Source: Endothia cerciana
Taxonomy: Eukaryota; Ascomycota; Sordariomycetes; Diaporthales; Cryphonectriaceae
Length of the DNA stretch: 64,000 bases
Direction: 5' to 3'
Assembly: GCA_026119935.1 (NCBI GenBank)
Contig: JALRMH010000034.1
Location: 1 to 64,000 of the forward strand
The notes under the pieces are model-generated. The model had not been told where the DNA came from. It was given only the letters and a program-made list of their open reading frames with translations, and made no database searches. The translations under genes and the position numbers were made by a program. Within the stretch, counting starts at the first letter, position 1; each line of letters begins with the position of its first letter. Below, piece after piece: positions 33,018 to 44,709 of this stretch.

Positions 33018-36000
33018 GTTGGCGATCCCCCGGTCGGGTTGTCGGCCCAGAGCGTCACCGCGGAGTCATAGGCGTAGGGTCAAGGTGAGGCCTCGCCTGG
33101 TCGCAGGAGGATGACGAGAGGTGCACGAGTTGTCGGGTCGGGCGAGGGGCTGGCTGCTGCCGCTCGTGTGCCCGATACTGCGCGAGGCTTGGACTTGGAC
33201 CGTAGGATTCCCGGACGAGGCGGTCGGAGAGTCCCTGTAAACTTAGCGAGCGCGGCTTGCGGGCCGGTGGGGATGCATGTACTCCAGGAAGAGGCACCAG
33301 GCACGTTGGTATGGCGGTGAGGTGTAGGGTTGGTTGGTGTAGAGGTTGAGAGACGGTTGCGAATCCGAGGTCAGCAAGCCGACAGACTGTCTGGACGCGG
33401 GGGGGGGGGGGTGTCAAGGTCGCCTGATCCAAACGCGAAACCTCTCAATCCATCTCAGCTCGTCCCCCTTCGTGGCCTCGCACCTGTGACACGCGACCGG
33501 GCACTTGTTTCGCCGCTTCCAGAAATCGCTGGCTCCGGGAGGTTGACGGGCCTTGGCAGGCAGCACAGATGACTTGGGCCGGGCGTGTGGTGGTGGTGGG
33601 TAACTTTTTTTTTGGGGGGGGGGGGGGTTTGGTTTTGGTTTTGGCCTTGGGAGGACATCGGTTTGGGATTGGGGTCCTGGATGAGAGGAAGAGAGACGGA
33701 GGTTGGTTATGACGGCGGCCAGGCCAGGGAATCTGGCCAAGAGGGTTGGGGGGGGGGGGGGCGCTGGGGAGATGCTAGGGCCGCCCGGAGCAAACGGTTC
33801 GCTGTCAAAAGGGGATCTCCTGACTACTGGCTGGGTACCTACAGTAGGCCTAAGGTTTTAGTAGTGCCTTTCACTGGCTGCAGGTGATCACCGGTCCGAC
33901 AGTGGGGTCAAGAGTGGGTTCAGAGCTCAGACCAGAAGGGGACAAGGACCCTGAGAGTCAGTTAGGCTGGGATCTGGACGGGCTGCCACTATGTTAGTCG
34001 ACCTCTTTTTCTTCTTCTTTTTGCCCGCCCTCGGCTTTCCTTCTTTCAACCTTGGGCCAGGGCTACTGTGTGAGCCGCCCCTCTTCTCTGCCTCTCGTCC
34101 TCCTCTCCCCAAGATGATTCCCAAACTTGGGGCGGTATCAAAGGAGGGAGGGCGGCATGAGAGAAGGAATCCGCCCAAGCCACCGCTATTTCAGTCGTGC
34201 ATACCTCGTAGTAGGAACTGCGGCATGTATCCCTTGAGGGGGTATATGTCGCTTAAGTATATTCAGGTCATGCACCCACTTATACGGGACCCTGCTGTGC
34301 CTGCCCGGGGCAGGCGTGCCAGGGAGTTGCGACGTCAACCCCATTCGGTTTGCCGGAGCCGAATACCACATACTACGTGCTAGTACAACCATAGCACATG
34401 CCGGTCCCCCTCTGCCTTACATAAACTTCGACCACGGGCCGGCGACGTCAGGTTCGGGACTGGGAGCAATCTCGATCCATGTGACAGACAATAACAACAA
34501 CAACAACAACAACAACAATAACAACGATAACAACAGCAGCAGCAGCATAGAAGTGTAAGGTCGAGGCGTAAGCGTCCATGACGGGCCGTGGTTCATGTGG
34601 CCCGGATCAGTCGGACCCCCCCTTCGCGTTTATGCGCATAGTCCAACCCACTCGACGATTCACCGCAAGCCTCGTCAGCCAATCATCCGGCGCTCTTATC
34701 GCATAGAGCTATGCGGCCGTCTCAGCAAAAAAAATAAAAATAAGAAATAAAAAATATCATTAGCAACCCACGCAGCCAGCCCATGTGGTGGAGCAGAGCT
34801 GCGGAGTACAGAACACACAATTTATCTCATGCATCGCGACTCATCGCGATCCGGTGGCCTCACCTTCCTTGCCCGGCGGGTATCGCGGTCCGAGATAAGA
34901 GACAATATGGCTGCCACATGCTGGAACGTGTGGTCGGTCGCTGGAGGGCGAGGGCGACCGGCCTCTCGAGCGCCTGGACGGCTCTATTCGGGGCTGGTGA
35001 TGGCGACCAGAAACCCGATGTCCAGCCCCGACCACCTGAAGCACCTGGACACACGTCCATTGATCCACAGGAGAGAACATTTGATTATCGTGACAGGCAA
35101 GCAGCACATCTCGCCACCAACCCACCTCTGGCTCACCGAAGGTCTGCCCAGCTCGCCGCAGTGAGTTTACATTCCCCGGGGGGGGGGAGGTGGCGGGCCA
35201 GCTCCCTGGAGGAGCCCCGAACGGTTGTGCTGCAGGTGGTGCGCTAGCGCACTGCCAGGCTGTCTCGGGCCCGCAGGAAGGCTGGAGGCTGGAGGCTGGA
35301 GCTTCCCCAGCTTTCCCTCAGGGGCCGCACCCCTCCGCAGCCGTGGGTCCCATTACAACCTGCCGTCGCTCCCAGGGTGGATATCGTACCGCCCCCCCCT
35401 CCCCCCAAAGCTGCTGGGGTCGCCACGGGTCACTTAACCATCACATGCTACGGTACTACTTTATCTTGCGGGCCCGGTCCGCACCGCCACCCACCGCCGG
35501 GATTCCGACTCCCTGCCTGTCTCCGCCTTCGGGGCCTGTGGGCCCGGCCGGGGCGGCTGAGGCATTACTGATGGGGGCCTGGCACTCGGCGAGCCCGCCG
35601 ACTGCCGGATCCAGTTGGGCCGGCTTGGGTTGGGTCACAGCCTCACGGTTGCGTTCTATGTCACTGACGTTGCCGACTGGGCAGACCGTGCCGGAGGTGG
35701 CTCTCAAGCCGTCGCCGGCCGGTGCGCTGCGGGCCTGTAGCCGCTCACTGGCTCGCTGGAATCACGTCTCGCCAGTTCCGGAGCCTCACATGGACAAGCA
35801 TGTTTGTTCGTGGGAGAAGGAACACGAAGGAACATAATGCATTCATCAATCAGTACTGGGCCAGCGCCCACACACCAAAAAATTCCCGCCCAAGAAAAAA
35901 ACACAAGTGATCCCAGCCCAGTTCCCAAAACCGGCCTCTCGGGCAGCACCCGTGCTATGATGTTAAGACATGCAAACCATGTTTCCGGTGTGTTCTTGGA

Positions 36001-36349
36001 TCCAGAGATATACCAAACACTTTTTTCTTGGGCCAGGGTATCGAAGGATGAGAGCGCTCGTCCCCGGGCGTCGCCTGGCTGATGGCCGTGTCGAGAATAA
36101 CCAATCCGTCTTCGGAGAGTGGCCCGCAAGGGGGTAAAGGGTTGTCTAGAACAAAGAGGAAGAACCAGATGCTGCAATGATCTTACAGCATACCGAAAAG
36201 TGTTATCCGCCGGAAGAGATGACCAGAATTCGTCCTGTAGCCCAGATCGACGAGTTCGCAGTGCGTCCATTGTCCGTTGTCCTCTCAGGAGGGGTCAAGC
36301 TGAGGCGCCAGTCGGACCAGTTTGCGGGATCTCGGGGTGCACAAGATCA
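33018..36349. other. Long intergenic region, no gene recognised
   Basis: 3.3 kb of GC-rich sequence with G runs at about 33401-33411, 33616-33627 and 33748-33759, mixed G/C runs at 35179 and 35394, and a trinucleotide repeat at 34489-34546. The G runs near 33.4-33.8 kb read as C on the strand of the proline-rich gene and may be in its leader. Long open frames here (for example 35190-35837 plus and 35704-36270 minus) overlap on opposite strands and have no motifs, so I do not call them. Confidence 0.4.
34489..34546. repeat. (AAC)n/(AGC)n trinucleotide microsatellite
   Basis: ACA/AAC units with a few T or G interruptions, ending in four AGC units. It is not inside any gene I can support. Confidence 0.9.
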
Positions 36350-37172
36350 TCACGACGGCTCTCCGTCGGCAGGCGCAACCTCGTCATGGTAAGGGTGCAA
36401 CGGCCCGTCCGAGGAACCATCATCGCTCGGCCTCCGGTGTAGTGGCCCCTGCCGGCCGAGGACCGAAGCGAGCGGGTCAAGCCAGAAGCCGAGGACGCGC
36501 GACCCCCATGACGGTCTGGCCTGGCCGAGCGTGCTGGATAGAGACACGGTGGTGCCGGACCTGGCGGGGTACCAGACCTGGCGGTGGTGGCCCTGGCCGA
36601 GGAGATATCTGGACGGGGGCTCGCCCACCCAGCGGGCCATGGCGGGACTGTGTGGGCTTTGCTCATCGGCTTCGGTGCCGTCCTGGTCCTCGAGGTCGAT
36701 ATGGCCGGAGGGCAGGTCGCAGCCCTGAGGAGGCCATTCCATGATGTGCGCGGCCGATGCCGTCACCAGGCTCACCGTCGTGATGTACAGCGGGAGCCAG
36801 GCGACCAAGTCCGTCCGGAAGGGTCCTGCGAAGATAGCGATGACCAAGAGGATGACCATGCCTAGGGGCCCGGTGAGGCGTCCAGCCCTGCCATGCGCCA
36901 GCGGTCAGCAGTTAGTGGAAACCAACATCGAGGACTTTTGGGGGGGGGGGGGGAGGGACTCGCCTGAGGAGTGCGTCGAGGTTCAGGAGGTGCCACACCA
37001 CCGCGGATAGTGCAAATGCGGGGAGGAGACTGAGAAACGGGCAAGCCGATGCATGTTATATTCTGCGAGGCAGCTGGTGGACCGGTGTCCGTAGGAGGCT
37101 CAAGACTCACAAGTCGCAGTATCGATGTCCTTCAGTCGCGCTAATGGGATCGAAGATGGCACCGCCAACCAT
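36350..37172 (-). CDS. Small multi-pass membrane protein, unknown, with a GC-AG intron
   Basis: A three-exon model built by eye: 37111-37172, 36964-37029 and 36350-36887, with introns 37030-37110 (81 bp, GTGAGT...TCTCAG) and 36888-36963 (76 bp, GCGAGT...GCAG, a GC-AG intron with CTAAC/CTGAC-like branches). The spliced frame reads YCDFLLPAFALSAVVWHLL, then LLRAGRLTGPLGMVILLVIA, then AWLPLYITTVSLVTASAA, giving three predicted membrane helices that emerge only with this splicing. The remaining 130 residues are hydrophilic and Pro/Gly-rich, and the total is 221 residues. The layout vaguely recalls the first helices of an ABC-C TMD0, but no ABC domain follows. It may be a truncated gene or an independent small membrane protein. 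The last exon's 3' part is the least certain. Confidence 0.45.
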
Positions 37173-38873
37173 CACACTGCATGAGACGACGTTGGCAAGC
37201 CTTGATGCCCAGTGGCACCGCCCGTGGAGCCAACCGAGAGGGCCGGTGAGAGCGTCCAAACCACCACACCCCATCACGGATCTCTCATGACGATGCGGTC
37301 ATGGCGCAGTGGTGAAAGAAAGAAGTGATACAAACCACCAGAGACCACGCTTCAACGATTGTTTTCAAGAAAACCCAGTGGTTAAAAGTCAGGCGCCAGT
37401 CGAATCCTGTGTCCGATGGGCCGCCATATAGATGAGAATCTCCAGGCAGACGGTTAGCATTTTATAATACGTGGTTCGCGCTCTAGGGCTGGGCGAACCA
37501 GCGACTCTCACCAGGCACAACGACGCAGACCAGACGACAGCCCACCCAGCTTCGTTTCCGGGGCTTGAGCGCGCGGACCGAGGAGCATCCGGGTGGCCGA
37601 ACGAACGTGATGGGGCCAATACCGTGGCTGAGAAAGACAGGGCTGTCGGCGGAACTTGCCTTGGCAGCCTCCGGTTTTTTTTTTGCACTTTTCAGCCTCG
37701 CGACGGGGTGGCGATCCAGCAGATCTGGCAATGCGCCATGTAGGAGCAAGACCTGCGGGGCCAGTCAACCACCCCTTGGCAGCCCCGTTCTACCACTGCT
37801 CAGCTGTGCTTTTCGCGCCACCGCATCGCCCTGGACATCCGTGCATCGGTGCTGGGATAGCCAGAGACAAGACATCGGGCGTACAATAGCTGTCCGGGAT
37901 CGTCGCTTCGTGAATGATCCGGGTACATGTTAACGAGGACGAGCAGAAAAGGGTGGGACATCCTGTGGGTAATGCTAGCGGTGGCCCTCTATAGACATAC
38001 CAGTACCTCAGGGACCCCCGACCATCTTGCTCGTGATCGAAGGCGAGTACCGTCCGGGGCCGGCCTTGCAGGCCACCGGGGCCGCGATTTTGAAAATGTA
38101 GGGCTTGCTGTCCCTTCGCACCGACCCTTCAGGATTGCTGTGCCAATCACGTCGAGACAGAGCTGCCGCATGTTTGAGCCGCGCGTCCCCTGCTGGTCCA
38201 TGGCGGCGCGTGAGGTGTTTCCTACCTTGATGCCCGTCCACCCTTGCCATGTCTTGGTCTGCTCTCCATGCCGAGGAGGCGGAGGTGAGTCACCCCCGAG
38301 GTGTAGGAAACAGCATGTCTGTCCCGGATCCACGCAGCGATACTGTCCAAACGACGACAAGAGCCCCTAACTGCTCGATTCGCCTCTCGTCCACGCCGCC
38401 TCTGCCCCCCGCCCCTCCCCCCGGCGGGCTGGACATTCAGCGGTCTGCCTCGGCTTTGGTCTCCCGCTCTCATTATTCGTCGACAGAAGACATGACGAGG
38501 AGCTTGCACTGGCGATCATCACCATGTTCAAGGTCATCGTAGCGGTCGTTGCTGGGGACTGGCATCGGCGCGAGTGCGGACCTCACTATGTATGCCTGGG
38601 TGGCTCGCGTGGGCGGTCCTCACTGATGACCTGTGGATATGTAGTCGGTCTCTGCTCTGGTCAGTGTAACAACACCCGCATATCACACAAGGATGCACTC
38701 TGGACATTGTCGGTGCTGGCTTTTGTGGGAAACCCTGAGCTGAGCAGGCTGCCTTCCACCATATATCACGAGGGTCGATGAAGAATGGTTGCCCAGTTTA
38801 AACTGCTCAGATTTCAACCTCCAGGTCTACCTCACGATGAAGATCAATGGCCGGACGCTGGTGCAATGCGAGG
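37173..38873. other. Intergenic, no gene recognised
   Basis: About 1.7 kb between two minus-strand genes. Overlapping open frames on both strands reflect high GC and carry no family motif. No RNA gene or repeat was recognised. Confidence 0.4.
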
Positions 38874-39645
38874 CTAGATTCCAACGCCGCCGGCCATGGG
38901 AGCAAACTGACGGCACCCCTCAAGGGTTCTCCTGAACCGCTCCAGGCCTCTGCCAAGGAGGGCCAAAGGACAAGGGAAGCAACTAGATATCCCAGGTCAA
39001 CAACGATGACGCGCGGGACAGGGAGACCCGGATGCATGCTCACCTCTTCCAACCGCAGCACGCAGTAGTCCCCGGCCTTGTCGAACATCAGCACGGGTAT
39101 CTGCAGGTCGCAGAACTCACGGATCCTGCACGGACGCGGCCGGTCAGCACTGCAGCAAAAATCCCCTCGGGGCCCGGAAAGGTCTCTCTCCAACGTGTCC
39201 CACCACCGGGACAAAGGGCCCACGCCGGGGGGGGGGGGGGAGGAAGAACCACCCACGTCTGCCTGCACATGCCGCAGGGGCTCGCCGGCGGCGAGATGTC
39301 GGTGGCGACGGCGACGGCCTTGAAGTCGCGGTGCCCGTCCGTTATGGCCCTGTTGAAGGCCACGCGCTCGGCGCAGGTGCCCACGGGGTACGAGGCGTTC
39401 TCGACGTTGGCGCCGGGGATGTAGGCGCCGAGCCTGGTGAGGACCACCGCGCCCACGTGGAACTTGCTGTAGGGGCAGTAGGCGGTCTGCTTGGCCGCGA
39501 CGGCGTGCCGCCTGAGGTCGTGCAGCTCCTGTATGCTGAGCCCGAAGGCCCGGCTTGTGGAGTCCAGGTGCTGGGCGTTGGTGCTGGAGAGCAGGGCTGG
39601 TGGTTGGGGGCTCATCCTCGGCGAGCTCTGGTAGGGTTCCAGCAT
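38874..39645 (-). CDS. Cytidine deaminase
   Basis: A zinc-dependent pyrimidine salvage enzyme (cytidine/deoxycytidine to uridine/deoxyuridine), homotetrameric type. Exons: 39257-39645, 39044-39125 and, tentatively, 38874-38906. Intron 1 (39126-39256, 131 bp, GTGGGT...GTGCAG) yields CGMCRQ-TIREFCDLQIPVLMF. Intron 2 (38907-39043) gives RLEE-FAPMAGGVGI and stop, for 167 residues. Catalytic motifs are complete: the Zn/proton-shuttle segment VGTCAERVAF (Cys91, Glu93) and SPCGMCRQ (Cys124, Cys127), plus FHVGA and NVENASYP for substrate binding. The 40-residue N-terminal extension before LSIQELHDL is longer than in bacterial enzymes. The final exon does not show the common LLPxxFGP ending, so the 3' end is less certain than the rest. 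Intron 1 contains a C-run on the coding strand. Confidence 0.85.
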
Positions 39646-40624
39646 GGAGGGGCGATGATGCGACGGCGTCTGCTATCGGGTTGACGTTTCAGCAAAGAAG
39701 ATGAGACTACAGAAGGGGCAAGAGATTGAGTAGATACGAGGCGGCCTATGGCAAGTAAGGGAGGCTAATATCAGCTTATTTGCTGCAACAGGGCAGAGAG
39801 GACACGCTACTGAGTATCAGTACGTACGATGGCGAGACGATGGGGCAGGTGAACTGTTCAGTGGCCGCCACAACGATCGGCAGCGGATAAGGCGCCAACT
39901 CCAGAGGCCGGGCTCAAATGCACTAGGCCTCATCAGAGTAAATGCACGGGCAGTCTTCCCCTGATTATGACCATTCCAGCTATTGAATGGCCTTTTCCTG
40001 TCTGTATCTAGACAATCTTGGATTTCATATATTGATCCACAGTGCTCTACATATATTTTGCAAGCCAACAGGATTCATGAAATCCAAGCTCGTGCTCACG
40101 GTCGTCCACCACTCATTGTTCACGAGCCCGTCCCCCGTTCCTGATACTAACTCCCTGGTGAAGTTGTCGAAACTGCAACTGCACAAGGAACTGGGTGGCA
40201 TGAAGGCCTCACCAGCACGCCTTGTTCCTGGGCTCCCAGGCCGCGTCCAGAACCCCTGGACTGTAGACAGCAGGCGCTGGCCACCATGGCGACCAGCTCA
40301 AAGGGCTTACCACCAGTTCTCATTGGAAGTGAGGGAGTATCCAGCACTATTCAGCATGTGATCCCCCTCTCGCAGAAGACTTTGCCTAGCACCCACATAC
40401 ATCCCGAAGGACCTGGGATCTCCAGGACCGGAGCCTCAGCGACCGTCGCATGCTCCACTCCGCGGCTAGAGCCTCCTCACTGACCGTGGTTGTCCTTTTC
40501 TGCCACGAAGAATCCTGGTCTGTGCCATCTGGATTGTCGTCCCCGGCCGAGTTACCGTGATCGCTGCCCCTTTCACAACTGAAGTGGCCGAATGTCGCGA
40601 GGATTTCGAGAGCATGCACCATGC
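39646..40624. other. Intergenic
   Basis: About 1 kb between the cytidine deaminase start and the broken RRM gene. No gene, RNA or repeat structure was recognised. Confidence 0.4.
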
Positions 40625-41083
40625 TCACTCTACCCGCTTCGCCCTCCTCCCTGCCCTCAGCTCCGCCTTCGCCGCCGCGTCCGCACCTTGAGTCCTGTTG
40701 GCCGCTATCTCGACGGTCAACACCTTCCCGTTGAGATCGGACCTGTTCATCTCGGCGACCGCGGTCTCACCGCAAGCCTCGCTGGTCTGCCCCCGCGGGC
40801 TGATAGTCGCCGGACGTGATGAGCGCGAATGGCCTGGGCCTGGCGGCGCTCTTGCCCCGCATATAGCTCGCAATCCTCACAGCCTCGATCTTGCCGTACG
40901 GCCCGAACACCTCGGCCAGGTCCTCGGCTTTTGTACCCGGTGGTAAGTTCTTGATACATATCTCGCTCGTTCTGGCTTGGGCGGTGGGGAAGAAGTATCG
41001 CCGCAAAAAGTCCCAACCGAGGCGGCCGATATGGTCCTGCGGGCTAGGAAACGCGGTTGAACCATGAGAGCTCGCGGCAGCAT
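40625..41083 (-). pseudogene. RRM RNA-binding protein, reading frame interrupted
   Basis: A single RNA-recognition motif is split over frames. RNP2-type EICIKNLPPGTKAEDLAEVF and GPYGKIEAVRIASY plus the RNP1-like PRPFALI lie in one frame (about 40820-40960). The rest of the domain, AVAEMNRSDLNGKVLTVEIA followed by a Lys/Arg/Ala-rich tail, lies in another (40625-40760). The best splice between them would be only 34 bp, too short for a normal fungal intron. Upstream, an ATG-initiated basic leader (MVQPRFLARRTISAASVG, resembling a mitochondrial targeting sequence) is in a third frame. Either introns use unusual sites, or the gene or the assembly contains frameshifts. Confidence 0.5.
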
Positions 41084-41834
41084 CTTATCACTTTTCCCTC
41101 GAGGGGTAATTGTGGGGGGACGGGGGCAAGCTCGGGTCGAGAGGCGTGAGGATGCATCAGTCAGATGCGGAGCGTACCGTACGTTGGGAGAGGGGCGTGG
41201 TCGTGAAACGAAACGAACGACGTGCCAACCACAATCAGCACCAAGGTTCAGTCGAAGTTTGGTTGAGCGATCAGCACCTCTCCGGATGGAAACCTGACCC
41301 GGGGAATTTTATTACCCAGTGCCATGTGCACACATGGTTTGGTGGACCCCCCAGCAGGCCCACCCCCAGCGCTAGAAATGGCCCTCAACGTCGTACTGCT
41401 GTATGGGCCTAAAGGTACCTAGATGCTAGGCTTGCTAGGCAGCCTACCATCTACCATAGTACTAGGATAGTGGGTGTCACTGCAGCCAGCCAACGAACCA
41501 ACCCCTGAAGGCCTGCGCGGGTGCTCGCTTGAGACAAATCTCCCCTGCTCCCGCAGTAAACCGCCAGTTATCAATCTCGAGATACACCAACACCTGCATC
41601 CTGTCGAGACATGCAGCCGTCATGACGGAAGACTGACTCCCTGTCCCACCCTCTCGCGCCCACCCTACGTCACGACTCGAAGTCCCTGCGTCCTGTCAAC
41701 CGGGTGGCCCACGACCCGAGGGGCACGGCATCTGCAGCGGACGTTACACACGGGCGAGCCAAGCCTGACCTGCCTACCACCAGGGGTTCTGGCCGGCGTC
41801 GACGTCGTCGTCCTCTGACTGACCCCCTCCCGCC
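41084..41834. promoter_or_regulatory. Divergent intergenic region upstream of the ELMO gene
   Basis: About 750 bp separating the RRM gene (minus) from the ELMO gene (plus). It includes several AGGTACCTAG/TAGGC-type short motifs around 41414-41450. No gene is visible; it should contain promoters in both directions. Confidence 0.4.
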
Positions 41835-44054
41835 ATGGACCAGGCCGACGTCCCGGCGCTGCTGTCGCGCCTGGCCAGCGACGAGGATGCCGCCCGCAAG
41901 ATGGCCGTCTTCAAGCTGCAGTCCTCCATCAACGACCCTGCCTTCGCCGACGTCTTCATCTCCTCCGGCGGGCTCGTCATCCTGCGCCGGCTGATCATGA
42001 ACGCCGGCGGCAACACGCTGGCCTACTCGCTGCAGTCGCTGTCGAGGCTCCTGGAGGTGGACATGGGCTGGGACATCTTCGAGGGCCACATGGCCACGGA
42101 CCTGGTCGAGCGCCTCGTCGAGCTCATCGTCACGAACCCCCTGGTCAACATCCTGAGGGGCGCCATGTCCATCCTCGTGGCCCTGGTGTCGCACTCGCAG
42201 TCCGTGCCGAACACCGGGAACCACATCGCCACCACGGTCAGGACGCCGGGCATGTTCGGGTTCCGCGCCCTGAAGCCCGCCGTGGCCGTGTACCCGCAGT
42301 TCCTCGAACACGTCATCTCGCAGCTGCAGTCCGCCGACCACGCGCTGTGCGCCGCCGCGCTGATGCTCATCAACGCCCTGATACGGGATGCGATATCCAA
42401 GGAGGGGAGGGGCGGCAGCGGTGTCAGTGGCACGAGGCCGGCAAACGAGGAGTGGTCCAAGTTCATCAAGAGGTTACAGGACCTGGGGCTGATCAAGGCG
42501 GTATACAACCTGATGCAGAGCTCGGCCATGCAAGACCTCGCCCAGCCGCTGCTCGACTTCCAGAACCTCACCAAGGTCCTGCTGAGGAGGTGGAAGGAGG
42601 TCAAGGTCGACCTCGAGCGCCCGGAGCACAGGAGGGCCTTGAAGGGCCTGCACCTTGCGAGCGCACCGGACAGGTCCTTTGCCAACGGGAACACGACCCC
42701 GGTACCGAGCGGGGAGGCGTCCGGCAGGAGGCACAACCCGGAGAAGTGGCGGAGGCTGGGGTTTCAGACGGAAAGCCCCGCGTCGGAGTTTCACACTGCT
42801 GGTTTCTTGGGCATGATGGACCTCACAGACTATGTGCGCAAGAACGAGGACGGCTTCCAAAAGATGCTCCTGGAGCAGTCCACCAGGCCGCTGAACGAGA
42901 GGTGCCCGGTCGCTCGGTCCAGCCTGGCCGTGAGCATGATGCTTTACGAGCATTTCGAGGTGGACAAGGCCGACCTGGAGGACATCAAGGGATACCAGGC
43001 TATCGACAATATCAAGGGCGACGACAAGATGTTCAGGCCTCTTCTGTTACAGTGGTCTCGCCTACATACCGCTGGGCTTCATGCCTTCCTCCGCATGTGG
43101 AAGGCAACAGGCGCAGGGCGCGACGACTTCGAGAAGGTGGCTGAGCTGGTGCGGATACTCATCGAGCGGGTCATCGGCCAGGCCACCAGGACGAAAGACG
43201 TCGAGGACGTCGAGGAGGAACTGCAGGACTACGAGTGCAGCCGGCTCCGCGAGGTCCAGATGGAGCTGCTGGACCTGTCCTTCGACGACCAGTGGGGCTC
43301 ACACCTGTACCAGGTGCGCGAAGAGCTGAAGCATGAGGCCCTGACGTTCGTGAAGGAGCAGCGCATCCGCTGCCTCCTACAGGGCTCCTGGTTCTACAAG
43401 CCAACACCGCCCAGGGACCAGCCAGGCCACCAACGCGAGGGCAGCGTCGACGCCAGGAAACGCCTGTACACGCCCAAGCCGTGGAGGTTCGCCCGGCTTT
43501 CTCACAACAGGCGCTACCTGCACTACGCGGACTTCGTGGAGAGGGCATCGCCGGATCCCAGTCTCGACGCCCTCGGCGACAAGATCGACCTCAGCACGAT
43601 CAGCTCCGTCGTATCGAACGTGTCCGCGCCCGGCGAGGACTCCCAGAGCGTATCTAGCGGGTCAACGCTCAAGAACACCCAGCCGCCCGGCACGCCCAAA
43701 GCCCCGGGTGCGGGCGGCGCAGCGCTCAAGACGACGACGAAGATAACCATCTACAGCTACGTGAACCCCGAGGACGCGGCCAAGGGCAGCGACACCAAGG
43801 AGCAGGCCGTCCTGACCCTGCACCCCACGACAAACTCTTTCGCGTCGGAGTGGCTGGACGGCCTGCTGATGCTGCTGAACCAGGCCCCCATCACGGCCGA
43901 GACGAACAAGCTGGTCACGCTGGTCAGCGACTATGGGATGAAGATCAGGCTGCTGAACGTCCGGGTCGATGCGGTGTATAGCGGACCACAGCCCGGTGCT
44001 GGCGTCGTGCCCAGCCGGGAGGGGCTGGATGATGATTATTTCTACGAGGTTTGA
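41835..44054 (+). CDS. ELMO/CED-12 family protein
   Basis: A single-exon gene of 739 residues with a strong start context (CCCGCCATGG). Family members partner DOCK-type exchange factors to activate Rac/Rho GTPases at the cell cortex and steer actin. The N-terminal 220 residues are helical armadillo-like (VFKLQSSINDPAFADVFI, GGNTLAYSLQSLSRLLEVDM, SADHALCAAALMLINALIRD), in line with the ELMO ARM domain. The ELMO core lies at about residues 300-460 (KMFRPLLLQWSRLHTAGLHA, FLRMWKATGAGRDDFEKVAE). The C-terminal 250 residues fit a PH domain (CLLQGSWFYKPTP, WRFARLSHNRRYLHYADF, TLHPTTNSFASEWLDGLLML) interrupted by a Ser-rich insert of about 50 residues with SSGSTLKNTQPPGTP. No proline-rich tail for an SH3 partner is evident at the end. 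Confidence 0.9.
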   Translation: MDQADVPALLSRLASDEDAARKMAVFKLQSSINDPAFADVFISSGGLVILRRLIMNAGGNTLAYSLQSLSRLLEVDMGWDIFEGHMATDLVERLVELIVTNPLVNILRGAMSILVALVSHSQSVPNTGNHIATTVRTPGMFGFRALKPAVAVYPQFLEHVISQLQSADHALCAAALMLINALIRDAISKEGRGGSGVSGTRPANEEWSKFIKRLQDLGLIKAVYNLMQSSAMQDLAQPLLDFQNLTKVLLRRWKEVKVDLERPEHRRALKGLHLASAPDRSFANGNTTPVPSGEASGRRHNPEKWRRLGFQTESPASEFHTAGFLGMMDLTDYVRKNEDGFQKMLLEQSTRPLNERCPVARSSLAVSMMLYEHFEVDKADLEDIKGYQAIDNIKGDDKMFRPLLLQWSRLHTAGLHAFLRMWKATGAGRDDFEKVAELVRILIERVIGQATRTKDVEDVEEELQDYECSRLREVQMELLDLSFDDQWGSHLYQVREELKHEALTFVKEQRIRCLLQGSWFYKPTPPRDQPGHQREGSVDARKRLYTPKPWRFARLSHNRRYLHYADFVERASPDPSLDALGDKIDLSTISSVVSNVSAPGEDSQSVSSGSTLKNTQPPGTPKAPGAGGAALKTTTKITIYSYVNPEDAAKGSDTKEQAVLTLHPTTNSFASEWLDGLLMLLNQAPITAETNKLVTLVSDYGMKIRLLNVRVDAVYSGPQPGAGVVPSREGLDDDYFYEV

Positions 44055-44709
44055 CAATGCGGCTCAGCACTTTACACCGCCCTTGCCGCCTCTGGTTCCA
44101 CATGAGCATGCGTATACCCCATTTCTTTTGTTGAGGCGACCCAAAGAGCATCGGAAGGCGCAGAAGCATCTGACACCGGCGGTATCTCTGCATGGTGAGG
44201 AGGCGGGTTGTAGCATCTGAATATGTATCATATTTATTGTCTTTTGTAGCAACAGGGAGCCAGATTCTAGATAATACTGGCTGCAACTTTCAATGATAAT
44301 ATTCCAGCTCCCAACACCCATACAAATCCTCTCATCAGATCTTTTTGAGCATTTCCCTTGGCTTTGTCTCATACAGGAACCGGCGCCCAGGGGGAGGGGT
44401 TCAATTAAAACCCCGGACACGACAGCCACGCATTTGTTGCGTTGTGCCAGGGCGCCAGGGAGTTTCCCCCGCGCGTCGGGCCGCCTGCAGCTAAATTGGC
44501 GGGCTGGGTTTCATCACTGACCACATCACTCAGCCAACCTCCTCCCGCCTCCCTCTTCTCGGACAAAAAGCAGCGAACGCCCAAGGCCAGAGAGAGAGGG
44601 GGAAAGAAAGAAAGACCGCGCCGTCTCTCGCCAACGTCTCGGGTTGAACGAGCTCAAATAACCCCATCATACCTCCCTCTCCTTCAATAGAGGGCCCGTC
44701 TCCGCCGCC
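44055..44709. other. Intergenic between the ELMO and GRF genes
   Basis: About 650 bp containing the ELMO 3' region and the GRF promoter and leader. No other gene is visible. Confidence 0.5.

Noticed and set aside
34489..34546. (AAC)n tract as poly-Asn/poly-Ser coding sequence
   Set aside because: The frame around it has no supporting protein features; treated as a non-coding microsatellite.
35190..36270. Overlapping long frames on both strands between 35.2 and 36.3 kb
   Set aside because: No motif, opposite-strand overlap, and composition explained by high GC with few stop codons.
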